This document shows positions 32,430 to 42,107 of a DNA stretch of 47,341 nt, piece after piece. Numbering within the stretch: position 1 is the stretch's first letter; every line of letters begins with the position of its first letter. Source of the stretch: an uncultured Pelagibacteraceae bacterium (GTDB taxonomy: Bacteria > Pseudomonadota > Alphaproteobacteria > Pelagibacterales > Pelagibacteraceae); assembly GCA_902539035.1 (NCBI GenBank), contig CACBHL010000007.1, forward strand, positions 1 through 47,341, given 5' to 3'. Made by a program: the position numbers and the translations under genes. The notes under the pieces are model-generated. The model saw only the letters and a program-made list of their open reading frames with translations, had not been told where the DNA came from and did no database searches.

Positions 32430-33863
32430 ATGTTAGAAAAAAAAAATTTTTATATAAACGGTTCGTGGGTTGCTCCAAAAAAACCAAGCGATATTGAAGT
32501 AATCAATCCAGCGACAGAAAAAGCTTGCGCAGTAATTTCCCTTGGAAGCAAGGAAGATATTAATGATGCAGTGCTCTCTGCTAAAGAAGCATTCAAAACT
32601 TGGGGATATTCAACAAGAGAGGACAGAATTTCTCTCTTGGAAACATTTTACACTTTATATAAAAAAAGATGGAACGATATAACCGATGCCATTATTCAAG
32701 AAATGGGAGCACCAAAGGATTTTGCATCAAAACTTCAAACAGGAACTGGTGCAAGTCATACAAAATCTTTTATAAGATATTTAAAAGAGTTTGAATTTGA
32801 AAAACCATTAGGTGAGCATGCGAAAAATCAAAGATTAATATATGAGCCTAAAGGTGTTTGTGCGTTAATAACTCCTTGGAACTGGCCAATGAATCAGGTC
32901 ACTTTAAAAGTAATTCCAGCTTTAGCATCTGGCTGTACTATGATTTTAAAACCATCAGAATTAGCACCACTTTCAGCCATGATACTGGCAGAACTAATTG
33001 ATGAAGCAAAATTTCCAAAAGGAGTGTTTAACTTAGTAAATGGAGATGGTGCAGTAACTGGAGATGCTTTAACAAGTCATCCAGATGTTAATATGATATC
33101 ATTTACAGGCTCAACTAGAGCAGGGGCATTAATATCACAAAATGCAGCAAAAGATTTTAAAAGAGTTAGTTTAGAATTAGGTGGCAAGGGAGCAAATATT
33201 ATTTTTAAAGATGCAGATCCAGAAGCCATTGAAAGAGGTGCTTTAAGATGTTTTAGAAACTCAGGTCAATCTTGTAATGCCCCAACAAGGATGTTGGTTG
33301 AAAAATCGATGTATGATGAAGCAATAGAAAGACTAAAAAAATACACAAATGAATTTAAAGTGGATGATCCAAAAAAAGAGGGTGAACACATAGGCCCTGT
33401 AATTTCTGAAACACAATTTAATAAAATTCAAACATTAATCCAAAAAGGAATAGACGAAGGTGCAAAATTAGTTGCTGGTGGACCAGGAAAACCAGGTGGT
33501 ATGAATGAGGGTTATTATGTTAAACCCACTGTATTTGCAGATGTCAATAATCAAATGGAAATAGCACGAACAGAAATATTTGGGCCAGTTTTGTCAGTTA
33601 TACCATTTGAAACTGAAGAGGAAGCAATAGAAATTGCTAATGATACTGATTATGGTTTAACAAATTACATACAAAGTAAAGACTCTGAAAAAATCAGAAG
33701 ACTTGCCAGAAAATTAAGATCTGGAATGGTTGATGTAAATGGTGCGGGTATTGCAGTAGACGCTCCCTTTGGCGGTTTTAAGCATTCTGGTATTGGAAGA
33801 GAAGCTGGTAAAGAGGGTTTGCTTGAGTTTTTAGAGGTAAAATCAGTTGGTGGTTGGAGTTAA
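32430..33863 (+). CDS. aldehyde dehydrogenase
   Basis: A 477-residue aldehyde dehydrogenase with TPWNWPMNQVTLKVIPALASG for cofactor binding, the base in VSLELGGKGAN, catalytic Cys in RNSGQSCNAPTR and EIFGPVLSV. It is a different subfamily from the enzyme at 13546. The RNSGQSCNAPTR motif is shared with broad-specificity aldehyde dehydrogenases. Next to the ureohydrolase it may oxidise an amino- or guanidino-aldehyde. The stop TAA forms a shared TTAA with the convergent ArgE-like gene. Confidence 0.84.
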   Translation: MLEKKNFYINGSWVAPKKPSDIEVINPATEKACAVISLGSKEDINDAVLSAKEAFKTWGYSTREDRISLLETFYTLYKKRWNDITDAIIQEMGAPKDFASKLQTGTGASHTKSFIRYLKEFEFEKPLGEHAKNQRLIYEPKGVCALITPWNWPMNQVTLKVIPALASGCTMILKPSELAPLSAMILAELIDEAKFPKGVFNLVNGDGAVTGDALTSHPDVNMISFTGSTRAGALISQNAAKDFKRVSLELGGKGANIIFKDADPEAIERGALRCFRNSGQSCNAPTRMLVEKSMYDEAIERLKKYTNEFKVDDPKKEGEHIGPVISETQFNKIQTLIQKGIDEGAKLVAGGPGKPGGMNEGYYVKPTVFADVNNQMEIARTEIFGPVLSVIPFETEEEAIEIANDTDYGLTNYIQSKDSEKIRRLARKLRSGMVDVNGAGIAVDAPFGGFKHSGIGREAGKEGLLEFLEVKSVGGWS

Positions 33864-35050
33864 TTTAAAGAAGATTTTTCTTTGATCCCCTCCAGTAATT
33901 TCAAACACTTTTTTAATTCATCCAATATTATAAATTCATCAATTTTGTGTGCTTGTTCAATAGAGCCTGGTCCACAAACAACTGTACTAATTCCTATTTC
34001 TTGAAACAAACCTGCCTCAGTTCCAAAAGAAACAACCTGTCTTGAATTATCGCCTGTTAAACTTGAAATTAATTCACAAGCATCAGATTTATCTTTACGA
34101 TCAAATCCAATTATTTCTCCGATAACTTTTTTTTCAATAGAAGAGTTAGAAAAAACTTTTTTCATTTCTGGTAATAAAACTTCAGTTGCATATTTATCTA
34201 ATTCGTGGTTTAAAAATATTGCATCTTCTTTAACCACTGGTCTTGTTTCCCAATTTACATGACATTTATCTGCAATCACATTGTGTGCAATTCCACCAAA
34301 AATTCCACCTATTGAAAGAGTTGAATGAGGAGGATCAAATATAGAGTCTTTTGGGGTTCTATCTTTAAGTTTACTCCTTAGATCAATTAATTTATTTACG
34401 TATCTTGAAGCATATTCAACAGCACTTACACCTTTATGTGGAGTTGAACTATGACCTGCTAAACCTTTAAAATAAGTAGTGTATTCGTAACATCCTTTGT
34501 GAGCATCAATAATTTTCATATTTGTAGGCTCACCAACAATGCAAATTCCATCTTTAATTTCTCTTTTTTTTAATTCCTTTATAAGAATGGGGGCTCCTTG
34601 GCATGCAGTTTCTTCATCAAAAGTGAAAGAAAAATGAATATCTCTATCAAGGTTAGCTTTTGAATAAATTGGTGCAAAAGCTAATGTGCATGCAATAAAC
34701 CCTTTCATATCACATGACCCTCTCCCATAAAGTTTGTCTCCTTTAATTGTTGCCTTAAACGGATCTGTTGACCAACCTTTAGACACAGGCACAACATCCG
34801 TATGCCCAGATAAAATTATAGGTTTTTTATTACTAGTTTTTTTAGATTTTATAGTTGCAAATAAATTAACTCTTTTTTTATCTTGATCAAAAGTTCTAAA
34901 AGAAGTGGCACCAAGTTTTTTTAATATATTATCACAGTAATCAATTAGAGAATTATTGTCTTCTCCTGAAATTGTTTTAAAGGCTATTAAGTCAGTTAAA
35001 ATCTTTATTGAGTTATCAAATAAAACATTTAAATTATTTTCTGTACTCAT
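33860..35050 (-). CDS. argE: acetylornithine deacetylase-like M20 hydrolase (ArgE)
   Basis: A 396-residue dizinc M20 amidohydrolase. Zinc ligands and base are seen: His in LSGHTDVVP, Asp in GRGSCDMKGF, Glu-Glu in FDEETACQGAP, Glu in VGEPTN and the C-terminal His in GSIEQAHKIDEF. The family removes acetyl groups from N-acetylornithine. Because a DoeA-like enzyme at 20837 would release N-acetyl-diaminobutyrate and no DoeB is present, this protein is a conceivable stand-in, though the two loci are 12 kb apart. The start is divergent from csaA with only 27 nt between. Confidence 0.8.
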   Translation of the reverse strand: MSTENNLNVLFDNSIKILTDLIAFKTISGEDNNSLIDYCDNILKKLGATSFRTFDQDKKRVNLFATIKSKKTSNKKPIILSGHTDVVPVSKGWSTDPFKATIKGDKLYGRGSCDMKGFIACTLAFAPIYSKANLDRDIHFSFTFDEETACQGAPILIKELKKREIKDGICIVGEPTNMKIIDAHKGCYEYTTYFKGLAGHSSTPHKGVSAVEYASRYVNKLIDLRSKLKDRTPKDSIFDPPHSTLSIGGIFGGIAHNVIADKCHVNWETRPVVKEDAIFLNHELDKYATEVLLPEMKKVFSNSSIEKKVIGEIIGFDRKDKSDACELISSLTGDNSRQVVSFGTEAGLFQEIGISTVVCGPGSIEQAHKIDEFIILDELKKCLKLLEGIKEKSSLN

Positions 35051-35077
35051 ATTTAGATTTCATTATATATTAATTAT

Positions 35078-35419
35078 ATGAAAGAACAAATAACCTATGA
35101 TACTTTTGGTAAAGTTGATATTAGAGTTGGAACAGTAATTTCAGTTCAAAAAAATGAAAAAGCAAGAAAACCATCATTAGTTATTAAGGTTGATTTTGGT
35201 GATGAGATTGGAATTAGACAATCTTCAGCTCAGATAACTCATTATTATAATGAGGAAAATTTAAAAGGAAAACAAGTTATTGGAGTTTGTAATTTTCCAG
35301 AAAAAAATATTGCTGGAGTGGTCTCTCAAGTTCTTATTCTTGGGTCAATCGATAGAGAAGGAAAAGTGATATTAGTCCACCCATCTCAAAAATCTGAGAA
35401 TGGACTTCCTATAGCATAG
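35078..35419 (+). CDS. csaA: CsaA-like tRNA-binding-domain protein
   Basis: A 113-residue single OB-fold protein of the tRNA-binding type (EMAP II/MetRS C-terminal-like), matching CsaA, a proposed export chaperone. Family motifs: FGKVDIRVGTVISV near residues 10-23, and SSAQITHYY and GVCNFPEKNIAG later. The length is exactly that of the family. It is followed after 3 nt by the LysE exporter and then aconitase, probably as one transcript. Confidence 0.85.
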   Translation: MKEQITYDTFGKVDIRVGTVISVQKNEKARKPSLVIKVDFGDEIGIRQSSAQITHYYNEENLKGKQVIGVCNFPEKNIAGVVSQVLILGSIDREGKVILVHPSQKSENGLPIA

Positions 35420-35422
35420 AAA

Positions 35423-36016
35423 ATGCATCCAGAAATTTTATCCATCACTCTATTTGGAATTGTAGCTGCATTCACTCCTGGACCAAATAATTTTATAGCA
35501 TTTTACTCTGGATTTAATTTTGGAATAAAAAGAACTATCCCTCTTATAATTGGTGTTACTTTGGGTTTCCCTTTTCTTTTGTTGTGCGTTGCACTAGGGT
35601 TAATTAACATATTTAAACTGTATCCATTAATTCAGGAAGTTTTAAAATATTTAGGTACATTATTTTTAATTTATTTGGCTTATAAGATTTCATTTTCAAA
35701 ATCTACCAATGTAGAAAATAAAGACAAAAATCCTGTGAAATTTATAAACACCTTTATTTTTCAATTTTTAAATCCAAAGGGGGTAATTGCATCAGTGATT
35801 GTTGTTTCTACTTATTTAGATCCAGGTGAAAATTTTGTAAATTTTACGACTCAAATTATTATCCTAGCTTTAATTGTTTCAGTAACCAGTATCACCCTAT
35901 GGACATTTATGGGCAAATTTATAAGGAAATTTGCGACAAATCAGAAATATATTAATTATTTTAATTATGTTATGTCACTGCTTCTTTTAATAAGCATAAT
36001 AACTTTTTATTACTAA
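35423..36016 (+). CDS. LysE/RhtB-family amino acid exporter
   Basis: A 197-residue membrane protein with about six helices and the LysE signature AAFTPGPNNFIAFYSG (residues 12-27). It exports amino acids or similar solutes. It is complete, unlike the remnant at 252-439, to which its C-terminus aligns by eye. Spacing of 3 nt on each side to csaA and acnA indicates one operon. The substrate is not predictable. Confidence 0.84.
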   Translation: MHPEILSITLFGIVAAFTPGPNNFIAFYSGFNFGIKRTIPLIIGVTLGFPFLLLCVALGLINIFKLYPLIQEVLKYLGTLFLIYLAYKISFSKSTNVENKDKNPVKFINTFIFQFLNPKGVIASVIVVSTYLDPGENFVNFTTQIIILALIVSVTSITLWTFMGKFIRKFATNQKYINYFNYVMSLLLLISIITFYY

Positions 36017-36019
36017 ACT

Positions 36020-38689
36020 ATGAAACCAGGAACAAAAAACTCATATAATTCTTTATCAGACATAAATATAAACTCAAAAAATTACAAATATTATTCTCTT
36101 AGTAAAGCTGAGACCAATGGATTAAAAGGTATTTCTAAATTACCTAAATCCTTAAAGGTTCTTCTGGAAAATTTATTGAGATATGAGGATGATTTATCTG
36201 TTACAAAATCTCAAATAGATGCACTAAAAGATTGGTTAGATAACAAAACATCTTCTACAGAGATTGCATACAGGCCTGCTAGAGTATTACTTCAAGATTA
36301 TACAGGTATACCAGCAGTTGCAGATTTAGCTGCAATGAGAGAGGCAGTTAAAGAAAAGAATATAGATCCTAACTCAATCAACCCATTATCAACAGTCGAC
36401 TTAGTTATTGATCACTCTGTACAGGTCGATCAGTCATCTAAAGCAGATTCTTTCGAAAAAAATGTAAATATTGAATTTAAAAGAAATGCTGAAAGATATT
36501 CATTTTTAAAATGGGGTCAGGATGCATTTGATAATTTTAGAATTGTACCTCCAGGAACAGGAATTTGTCATCAAGTGAACTTAGAATATTTATCTAAAGT
36601 TGTTTGGTGTGAAAAATTTAAAGATGAGAATTATTTATTTCCTGATACTTTAGTTGGTACAGATAGTCATACGACTATGGTAAATGGATTGTCAGTTTTA
36701 GGATGGGGAGTAGGAGGTATTGAAGCTGAAGCAGGAATGCTTGGCCAACCAATATCTATGCTTATTCCAGAGGTCATTGGATTTGAAGTAAAAAATAAAA
36801 TGCCAGAAGGAACAACTGCTACAGATCTAGTCTTAACAATAGTAAAAATGCTTAGAGATAAAGGAGTAGTTGGAAAATTTGTTGAATTCTATGGGGAGGG
36901 TTTAAAAAATTTGACTTTAGCAGATAGAGCCACCATTGCTAACATGGCTCCAGAATATGGAGCAACTTGTGGATTTTTTCCAATTGATAACGAAACATTA
37001 AAGTATCTTCAATTTTCAGGCAGAGATGAAGATACAATTTCATTAGTTGAAACATATGCAAAAGAACAAGGACTATGGGCAAGCGAAGGTATAGAGTTTA
37101 CTGATACTTTGAGTCTAGATATGTCGACTATAGTGCCAACAATTTCAGGACCAAAAAGACCACAGGATAAAGTTTTATTAACGGATGCCAAAAAAAGTTT
37201 TTTAAAAGTTTTCAAAGAAGCAACAAATAAAAATCAGTTTGAAGCTTTTAATGTTAAAGGAGAAGATTATAAAATTAGAGATGGGTCCGTTTTAATTGCT
37301 GCGATAACATCATGTACCAATACCTCAAATCCTAATGTTTTAATTGGTGCTGGATTATTAGCCAAAAAGGCTGTTGAGTTTGGTCTAGACGTAAAGCCAT
37401 GGGTAAAGACTTCATTAGCACCAGGATCTCAAGTAGTTACAGATTATCTAAAAAAAGCAGGACTAAATCTATTTTTAGATAAATTAGGTTTTAATCTTGT
37501 GGGTTATGGTTGCACAACATGCATAGGAAATACAGGCCCTTTACCCGAAAATATAGTTGAAGCAGTTCAAAACAACAAACTTTATGGAGTATCTGTGTTA
37601 TCTGGAAATAGAAACTTTGAAGGCAGGATTTCGCCACATGTAAAAGCAAATTATTTAGCTTCTCCTCCATTGGTTGTTGCTTATGCACTTGCTGGTCATA
37701 TGGAATTTGATTTGTACAAGGACTCGTTTGGAAAAGATCAAAGTGGAAAAGATATTTATTTAAAAGATATTTGGCCATCAAATAAAGAAATTGAAGATAC
37801 TTTAAAAAAATCATTAAATGCACAAATGTTTATTGAAAGATATTCAAATGTAGCAGAAGGTCCAAAGCAATGGCAGGATATAAAAAGTGAAAAAAGTAGT
37901 ATCTACAATTGGGACTCTGGATCAACTTATGTTAAAAAACCACCTTTCTTTGATAATTTACCTGATGAGCCTGAAGGGTTTAAGCCTATTCAGGATGCAA
38001 GACCATTACTAATACTTGGTGATATGATTACAACTGATCATATTTCACCAGCAGGAAGTATCCAAAAAGATAGTCCTACTGGAGATTATTTTATGGAGCA
38101 TCAAATTTTGCCTCAAGATTACAACTCTTATGGTGCTAGAAGAGGTAATCATGAAGTTATGATGAGAGGTACTTTTGCAAATATAAGAATTAGAAACGAA
38201 ATGGTACCAGGCACTGAGGGTGGCTACACAAAAATATATCCAGAAAATAAAATATTACCAGTTTATGATGCAGTTGTGGAATATAAAAAAAGGGCAACAG
38301 ACTTAGTTGTAATTGGTGGAAAAGAATATGGCACTGGATCTTCAAGAGATTGGGCTGCAAAGGGTACAAAATTACTTGGGATAACACTTGTGATAGCAGA
38401 AAGTTTTGAAAGGATACATAGATCTAACCTGATAGGTATGGGAGTGTTACCATTACAATTTATAGATGGTATGGATAGAAAAAGTCTAAATTTAAGCGGA
38501 TCAGAGTTAATAAGTGTTTTAAAACTTGAAGATGGAATTAGTCCGTCAGATAAGGTAGATGTCGAAATTAAATATATTTCAGGTGAAATTAAAAAAATTA
38601 AAGCACTGTGTAGAATAGATACAAAAAATGAATTGGAGTATTATAAAAATGGTGGAATACTTCAGTATGTTTTGCGTAATATGATTTAA
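36020..38689 (+). CDS. acnA: aconitate hydratase A
   Basis: An 889-residue aconitase of the AcnA/IRP type, converting citrate to isocitrate in the TCA cycle. The [4Fe-4S] ligands are Cys432 (SCTNTSNPNV), Cys498 and Cys501 (GYGCTTCIGNTG), at almost the same positions as in E. coli AcnA. The swivel domain has GKEYGTGSSRDWAAKG with the catalytic Ser and Arg. Length is normal. It follows the LysE gene by 3 nt and is followed after 2 nt by a YfgM-like gene. Confidence 0.95.
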   Translation: MKPGTKNSYNSLSDININSKNYKYYSLSKAETNGLKGISKLPKSLKVLLENLLRYEDDLSVTKSQIDALKDWLDNKTSSTEIAYRPARVLLQDYTGIPAVADLAAMREAVKEKNIDPNSINPLSTVDLVIDHSVQVDQSSKADSFEKNVNIEFKRNAERYSFLKWGQDAFDNFRIVPPGTGICHQVNLEYLSKVVWCEKFKDENYLFPDTLVGTDSHTTMVNGLSVLGWGVGGIEAEAGMLGQPISMLIPEVIGFEVKNKMPEGTTATDLVLTIVKMLRDKGVVGKFVEFYGEGLKNLTLADRATIANMAPEYGATCGFFPIDNETLKYLQFSGRDEDTISLVETYAKEQGLWASEGIEFTDTLSLDMSTIVPTISGPKRPQDKVLLTDAKKSFLKVFKEATNKNQFEAFNVKGEDYKIRDGSVLIAAITSCTNTSNPNVLIGAGLLAKKAVEFGLDVKPWVKTSLAPGSQVVTDYLKKAGLNLFLDKLGFNLVGYGCTTCIGNTGPLPENIVEAVQNNKLYGVSVLSGNRNFEGRISPHVKANYLASPPLVVAYALAGHMEFDLYKDSFGKDQSGKDIYLKDIWPSNKEIEDTLKKSLNAQMFIERYSNVAEGPKQWQDIKSEKSSIYNWDSGSTYVKKPPFFDNLPDEPEGFKPIQDARPLLILGDMITTDHISPAGSIQKDSPTGDYFMEHQILPQDYNSYGARRGNHEVMMRGTFANIRIRNEMVPGTEGGYTKIYPENKILPVYDAVVEYKKRATDLVVIGGKEYGTGSSRDWAAKGTKLLGITLVIAESFERIHRSNLIGMGVLPLQFIDGMDRKSLNLSGSELISVLKLEDGISPSDKVDVEIKYISGEIKKIKALCRIDTKNELEYYKNGGILQYVLRNMI

Positions 38690-38691
38690 AT

Positions 38692-39336
38692 ATGGATGAA
38701 GAAATATCGATAATTAATAATAATAACAGGAATGATAAAATTAAAAATTTTATTATTGATAATAAAAATAAAATAATTTTATCTGTTTCAATAATAATAA
38801 TTGCTATAATTAGCTTTTATAGTTTCGATAGATATACAATTAATCAAAAAAAAAAGATTTCAGAAGATTTCAATTTAACAATCATTGAATACTCAGAAAA
38901 ATCTAAAGATAAAACAGCTAATAAATTAATCGAAATAATTAACAAAAAGGATCCGACTTACTCTCCCTTGTCACTTTACTTTATAATTGATAATAAGATT
39001 ATCACTGAGCAGGATCAAATAAATACCTATTTTGATATTTTAATTGAAAAAACTTCACTAAATAAAGAAATTAAAAATTTAGTAATCTATAAAAAAGCCT
39101 TATTTAATGCTGATTTAGCTACTGAAAGCGATCTTTTAGATATCTTAAATCCTCTTATAAAATCAGAAAGTATTTGGAAATCTCATGCTTTATACTTAAT
39201 GGCTGAGTTTTTTTACTCAAAAAATCAAAATCAAAAAGCTAAAGAGTTTTTTAATCAAATACTAAAATTAGTAAACTCAAATCCAGATATTAGATTAGAA
39301 TCAGAAAAAAGACTGAATAGAGATTTGAGTGAATAA
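38692..39336 (+). CDS. YfgM-like membrane-anchored TPR protein
   Basis: A 214-residue protein with a cytoplasmic, Asn-rich start, one membrane helix at about residues 27-43 (IILSVSIIIIAIISFYSF) and a soluble helical part that ends in a TPR-like segment (SHALYLMAEFFYSKNQNQKAKEFF). This plan and the position before a BamB-like gene match YfgM of the periplasmic chaperone network. Sequence similarity is weak, so the call leans on context. It overlaps the next gene by 8 nt. Confidence 0.65.
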   Translation: MDEEISIINNNNRNDKIKNFIIDNKNKIILSVSIIIIAIISFYSFDRYTINQKKKISEDFNLTIIEYSEKSKDKTANKLIEIINKKDPTYSPLSLYFIIDNKIITEQDQINTYFDILIEKTSLNKEIKNLVIYKKALFNADLATESDLLDILNPLIKSESIWKSHALYLMAEFFYSKNQNQKAKEFFNQILKLVNSNPDIRLESEKRLNRDLSE

Positions 39337-40627
39337 ATTAATTATTTTATTAATTGCTTTTTTTTTCATAAACAATTGTTCCTTTAACGAAAATTCCAAA
39401 CTTTGGCAAGACAAAGAAAAAGAGTTAGCATCGAAACCAAATATTAAAAAAGTATTCTCTAAAGAAAAAAAAATTGTATCTGAATTTAATCAAGACCTTA
39501 AATTAGATATATCTTTTGATAAAACTAATAACAAAGTTTTTAATAACAGAAATAATTTTGGATTTCAAAATTTTGAGGGAGAATTGAATAAAACTGGTAA
39601 CTTTAAGTTTTCGAAATTTAAAGATTTTAGTCAAATTGATTTTTTTCCGATAATTTTAAAAGATGGTGTAATATTTTTTGATAGAAAAGGCTCGATTATT
39701 AAATATAACAAAGATCAAAAAATTATATGGAAAAGGAATTATTACTCAGATTTAGAAAAAAAACTACTACCCAAGTTAGACTTCATTTTAAATAAAGAAA
39801 ATCTTATTGTTACTGATAATATTTCAAAATATTACTCATTTAACTTAAACTCAGGTGAATTAAATTGGTCAAAGAATAACGCCTATCCATTTAACTCTGA
39901 TATTAAAAAGTATGGTAATAAATTTTACGTTATTGATTACAAGAATACTCTCAGATGCTTTAGTGTTATAGACGGGTCTGAATGTTGGAACTTACAAACT
40001 GAAGATACTTTTACAGTATCAAGCTCCAAATATTCACTTATACTTTTAAATGATATTATTGTCTTTAACAATTCTGTCGGTGATATAACTGCAGTAGATA
40101 TTAAAACTGGTTTAATAACTTGGTTGTTGCCAACACAAGGCCGTGATATAGTAAGTGAGGCATTTAACTTCAAATTTTCTAAACTCGTATCAGATAACAA
40201 TTCTATTTTCTTCTCTAATAATAAAAGTGAATTTTATTCTATCGATGTCAAAACAGGAACAATTAATTGGATAGCAGAGATAAACTCCAATATAACACCT
40301 ATAATAGTGGGTAATTTTATTTTCACTATTTCTAATGAAGGATTTTTATACATAATAGAAAAAAATCAGGGAAATATTGTTAGAATAACCAATTTGTACA
40401 AAAATTATAAAGAAAAAGAGAAAAAGAATTTGTATCCGATAGGTTTTGCTATTGGAAATAAAAATTTATATCTAACAAATTCAAATGGTAGAATCATCGT
40501 TGTAGATTTAAGCTCAGGCGATATTTTAAAAGAACAAAAAGTATCTGGTAATTTAATTTCTAAACCATTGATATTTAATAACAGCATATATCTAATAAGA
40601 AATGGATCTATAGACAAATATAATTAA
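39329..40627 (+). CDS. bamB: BamB-like outer-membrane assembly beta-propeller lipoprotein
   Basis: A 432-residue protein with a signal sequence followed by Cys17 (FFFINNC), an imperfect lipobox, and then PQQ-type beta-propeller repeats (for example GELNWSKNN, GLITWLLPTQG, GTINWIAEIN, GDILKEQ). BamB supports insertion of outer-membrane proteins by the BAM complex. The start is GTG at 39329 inside the YfgM-like gene; 8-nt overlap supports coupling. The usual following gene der is absent; a cupin follows. Confidence 0.75.
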   Translation: MNKLIILLIAFFFINNCSFNENSKLWQDKEKELASKPNIKKVFSKEKKIVSEFNQDLKLDISFDKTNNKVFNNRNNFGFQNFEGELNKTGNFKFSKFKDFSQIDFFPIILKDGVIFFDRKGSIIKYNKDQKIIWKRNYYSDLEKKLLPKLDFILNKENLIVTDNISKYYSFNLNSGELNWSKNNAYPFNSDIKKYGNKFYVIDYKNTLRCFSVIDGSECWNLQTEDTFTVSSSKYSLILLNDIIVFNNSVGDITAVDIKTGLITWLLPTQGRDIVSEAFNFKFSKLVSDNNSIFFSNNKSEFYSIDVKTGTINWIAEINSNITPIIVGNFIFTISNEGFLYIIEKNQGNIVRITNLYKNYKEKEKKNLYPIGFAIGNKNLYLTNSNGRIIVVDLSSGDILKEQKVSGNLISKPLIFNNSIYLIRNGSIDKYN

Positions 40628-40629
40628 TC

Positions 40630-41058
40630 ATGATCTTGAAATTTCTAGATAAGATCGGAAGAAAAAAAGTTGTATTAGACAGAGGTCCTTCTCATCCTAA
40701 ATTCGATGAAGCAAAGCCATGGATGAACCGATATTATGTTCTTATGAGACACCGACCAAGGTGGTTCCCATTTAATATACTAATTCACGAGATGTTAGCT
40801 GATGATCACGGTGATGGTGTCCATAATCACACTTTTCCTTATATAACAATAGTTTTAAGAGATGGTTATTGGGAGACTTTAAGTAAAGGAAAATTCTGGA
40901 GACCACCTGGTTATATTGGCTTTAGATCAGCAAATAATTTGCATAGAGTGGATCTAAAGCCAGGAACAAGACCATTAACTATATTTATTTCTGGTCCATT
41001 TGGATTACGTAAAGGACCAAGATCAGAATATGGTATTGACTTTAAAACCAAAAAATGA
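40630..41058 (+). CDS. cupin-fold protein of unknown function
   Basis: A 142-residue protein with cupin features: His65 and His67 in GVHNHTFPYITIV, a downstream Glu82 in GYWET, PPGYIGF and His105 in NNLHRVDL, giving a plausible metal site. It is rich in Arg, Pro and Trp. The substrate is unknown. It starts 2 nt after bamB and overlaps zapE by 4 nt (ATGA), so it is translated with these genes. Confidence 0.6.
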   Translation: MILKFLDKIGRKKVVLDRGPSHPKFDEAKPWMNRYYVLMRHRPRWFPFNILIHEMLADDHGDGVHNHTFPYITIVLRDGYWETLSKGKFWRPPGYIGFRSANNLHRVDLKPGTRPLTIFISGPFGLRKGPRSEYGIDFKTKK

Positions 41059-42107
41059 ATTTAGACAATCTTTTTCAAAATTTTTGTAAGAAAAATAATT
41101 TAGAAATTAATTCTTATCAATTAACTGTCATTGACGAATTAAAAAGTTATTATAAATTAAATTTTAATAAATCAATTTTAAATAAATTCTTTTCAAAAAA
41201 TAATTCAAGACTAGCTTTTTATTTACATGGAGGTGTTGGTGTTGGCAAAACAATGATCTTAAATTTTTTTTTTAATTTAGTAGAGGAAAAAAAATTAAGA
41301 CAGCACTTCAATGAGTTTATGCTAAGTTTTCATGATTTTGCACATGAAAGAAAGGAAAATAATGAGGAAAATATAATCAACCAATTTGTAAAAGATTTAA
41401 AATCTAAAACTAAATTAATTTATTTTGATGAGTTTCAAGTAACCAATATTGTTGATGCGATGATTTTAGGAAAATTATTTGAGCAAATATTTAAAGAAAA
41501 AATTAAAATTATTTTAACGTCTAATACAAAAATTTCTGAACTTTATAAAGATGGACTTCAAAGAGACCAGTTTAAACCTTTTATAAAAATTATGGAGAAA
41601 CATTCTGTTGAACTTGAGCTCAAAATAGAAGACGATTATAGAAAATCAAATGAAAATCAAAAACAAAGATATTTTTACCCTCTCAATCAAGAGACTAATT
41701 TTAAAATAAATAAATTTTTTAGAACTATCACAAAAAATAAAAATCATTTATCAAAAATAATTAACATAAAGGGAAGAGATTTTAAAATAGACCGTTTTTA
41801 TGAAGGAGTAGCTAGGTTTAATTTTGATGATCTATGTAATCGAAACCTTGGTGCTGAAGATTATTTGGAGATAATTAAAAATTGCAAATTTGTTACTCTT
41901 GATAATATTCCACAATTTAATGATATTAATTCTAATCAACAACAGCGATTTATAACTTTAATAGATGTCATATATGACAAAAATATCCCTTTAGCTGTTA
42001 CTGCTGATCAAAATATAGATCAATTTACTTCATCAAGATTATTAGAAAACCCATTTAAACGAACTATTAGTCGATTATATGAATTAACATCTGTAGAAAA
42101 AAATTAA
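41055..42107 (+). CDS. zapE: AFG1/ZapE-family ATPase
   Basis: A 350-residue P-loop ATPase of the AFG1/LACE1 type. Walker A GGVGVGKT is at residues 59-66 and Walker B YFDEFQVTNIVDAM near 123-136, a motif diagnostic of the family; LTSNTKISELYKDGLQRDQF follows. In E. coli ZapE acts at the division ring under low oxygen, and in mitochondria the homologue helps degrade respiratory subunits. Starts and stops overlap both neighbours. Confidence 0.88.
   Translation: MNLDNLFQNFCKKNNLEINSYQLTVIDELKSYYKLNFNKSILNKFFSKNNSRLAFYLHGGVGVGKTMILNFFFNLVEEKKLRQHFNEFMLSFHDFAHERKENNEENIINQFVKDLKSKTKLIYFDEFQVTNIVDAMILGKLFEQIFKEKIKIILTSNTKISELYKDGLQRDQFKPFIKIMEKHSVELELKIEDDYRKSNENQKQRYFYPLNQETNFKINKFFRTITKNKNHLSKIINIKGRDFKIDRFYEGVARFNFDDLCNRNLGAEDYLEIIKNCKFVTLDNIPQFNDINSNQQQRFITLIDVIYDKNIPLAVTADQNIDQFTSSRLLENPFKRTISRLYELTSVEKN

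Noticed and set aside
33860..35050. DoeB (N-acetyl-diaminobutyrate deacetylase) as the firm identity of the M20 hydrolase
   Set aside because: DoeB belongs to the aspartoacylase/AstE family, not M20; only a possible functional substitute.
37491..37823. 110-codon minus-strand frame inside aconitase
   Set aside because: Antisense shadow with skewed composition; aconitase is intact with all cluster ligands.
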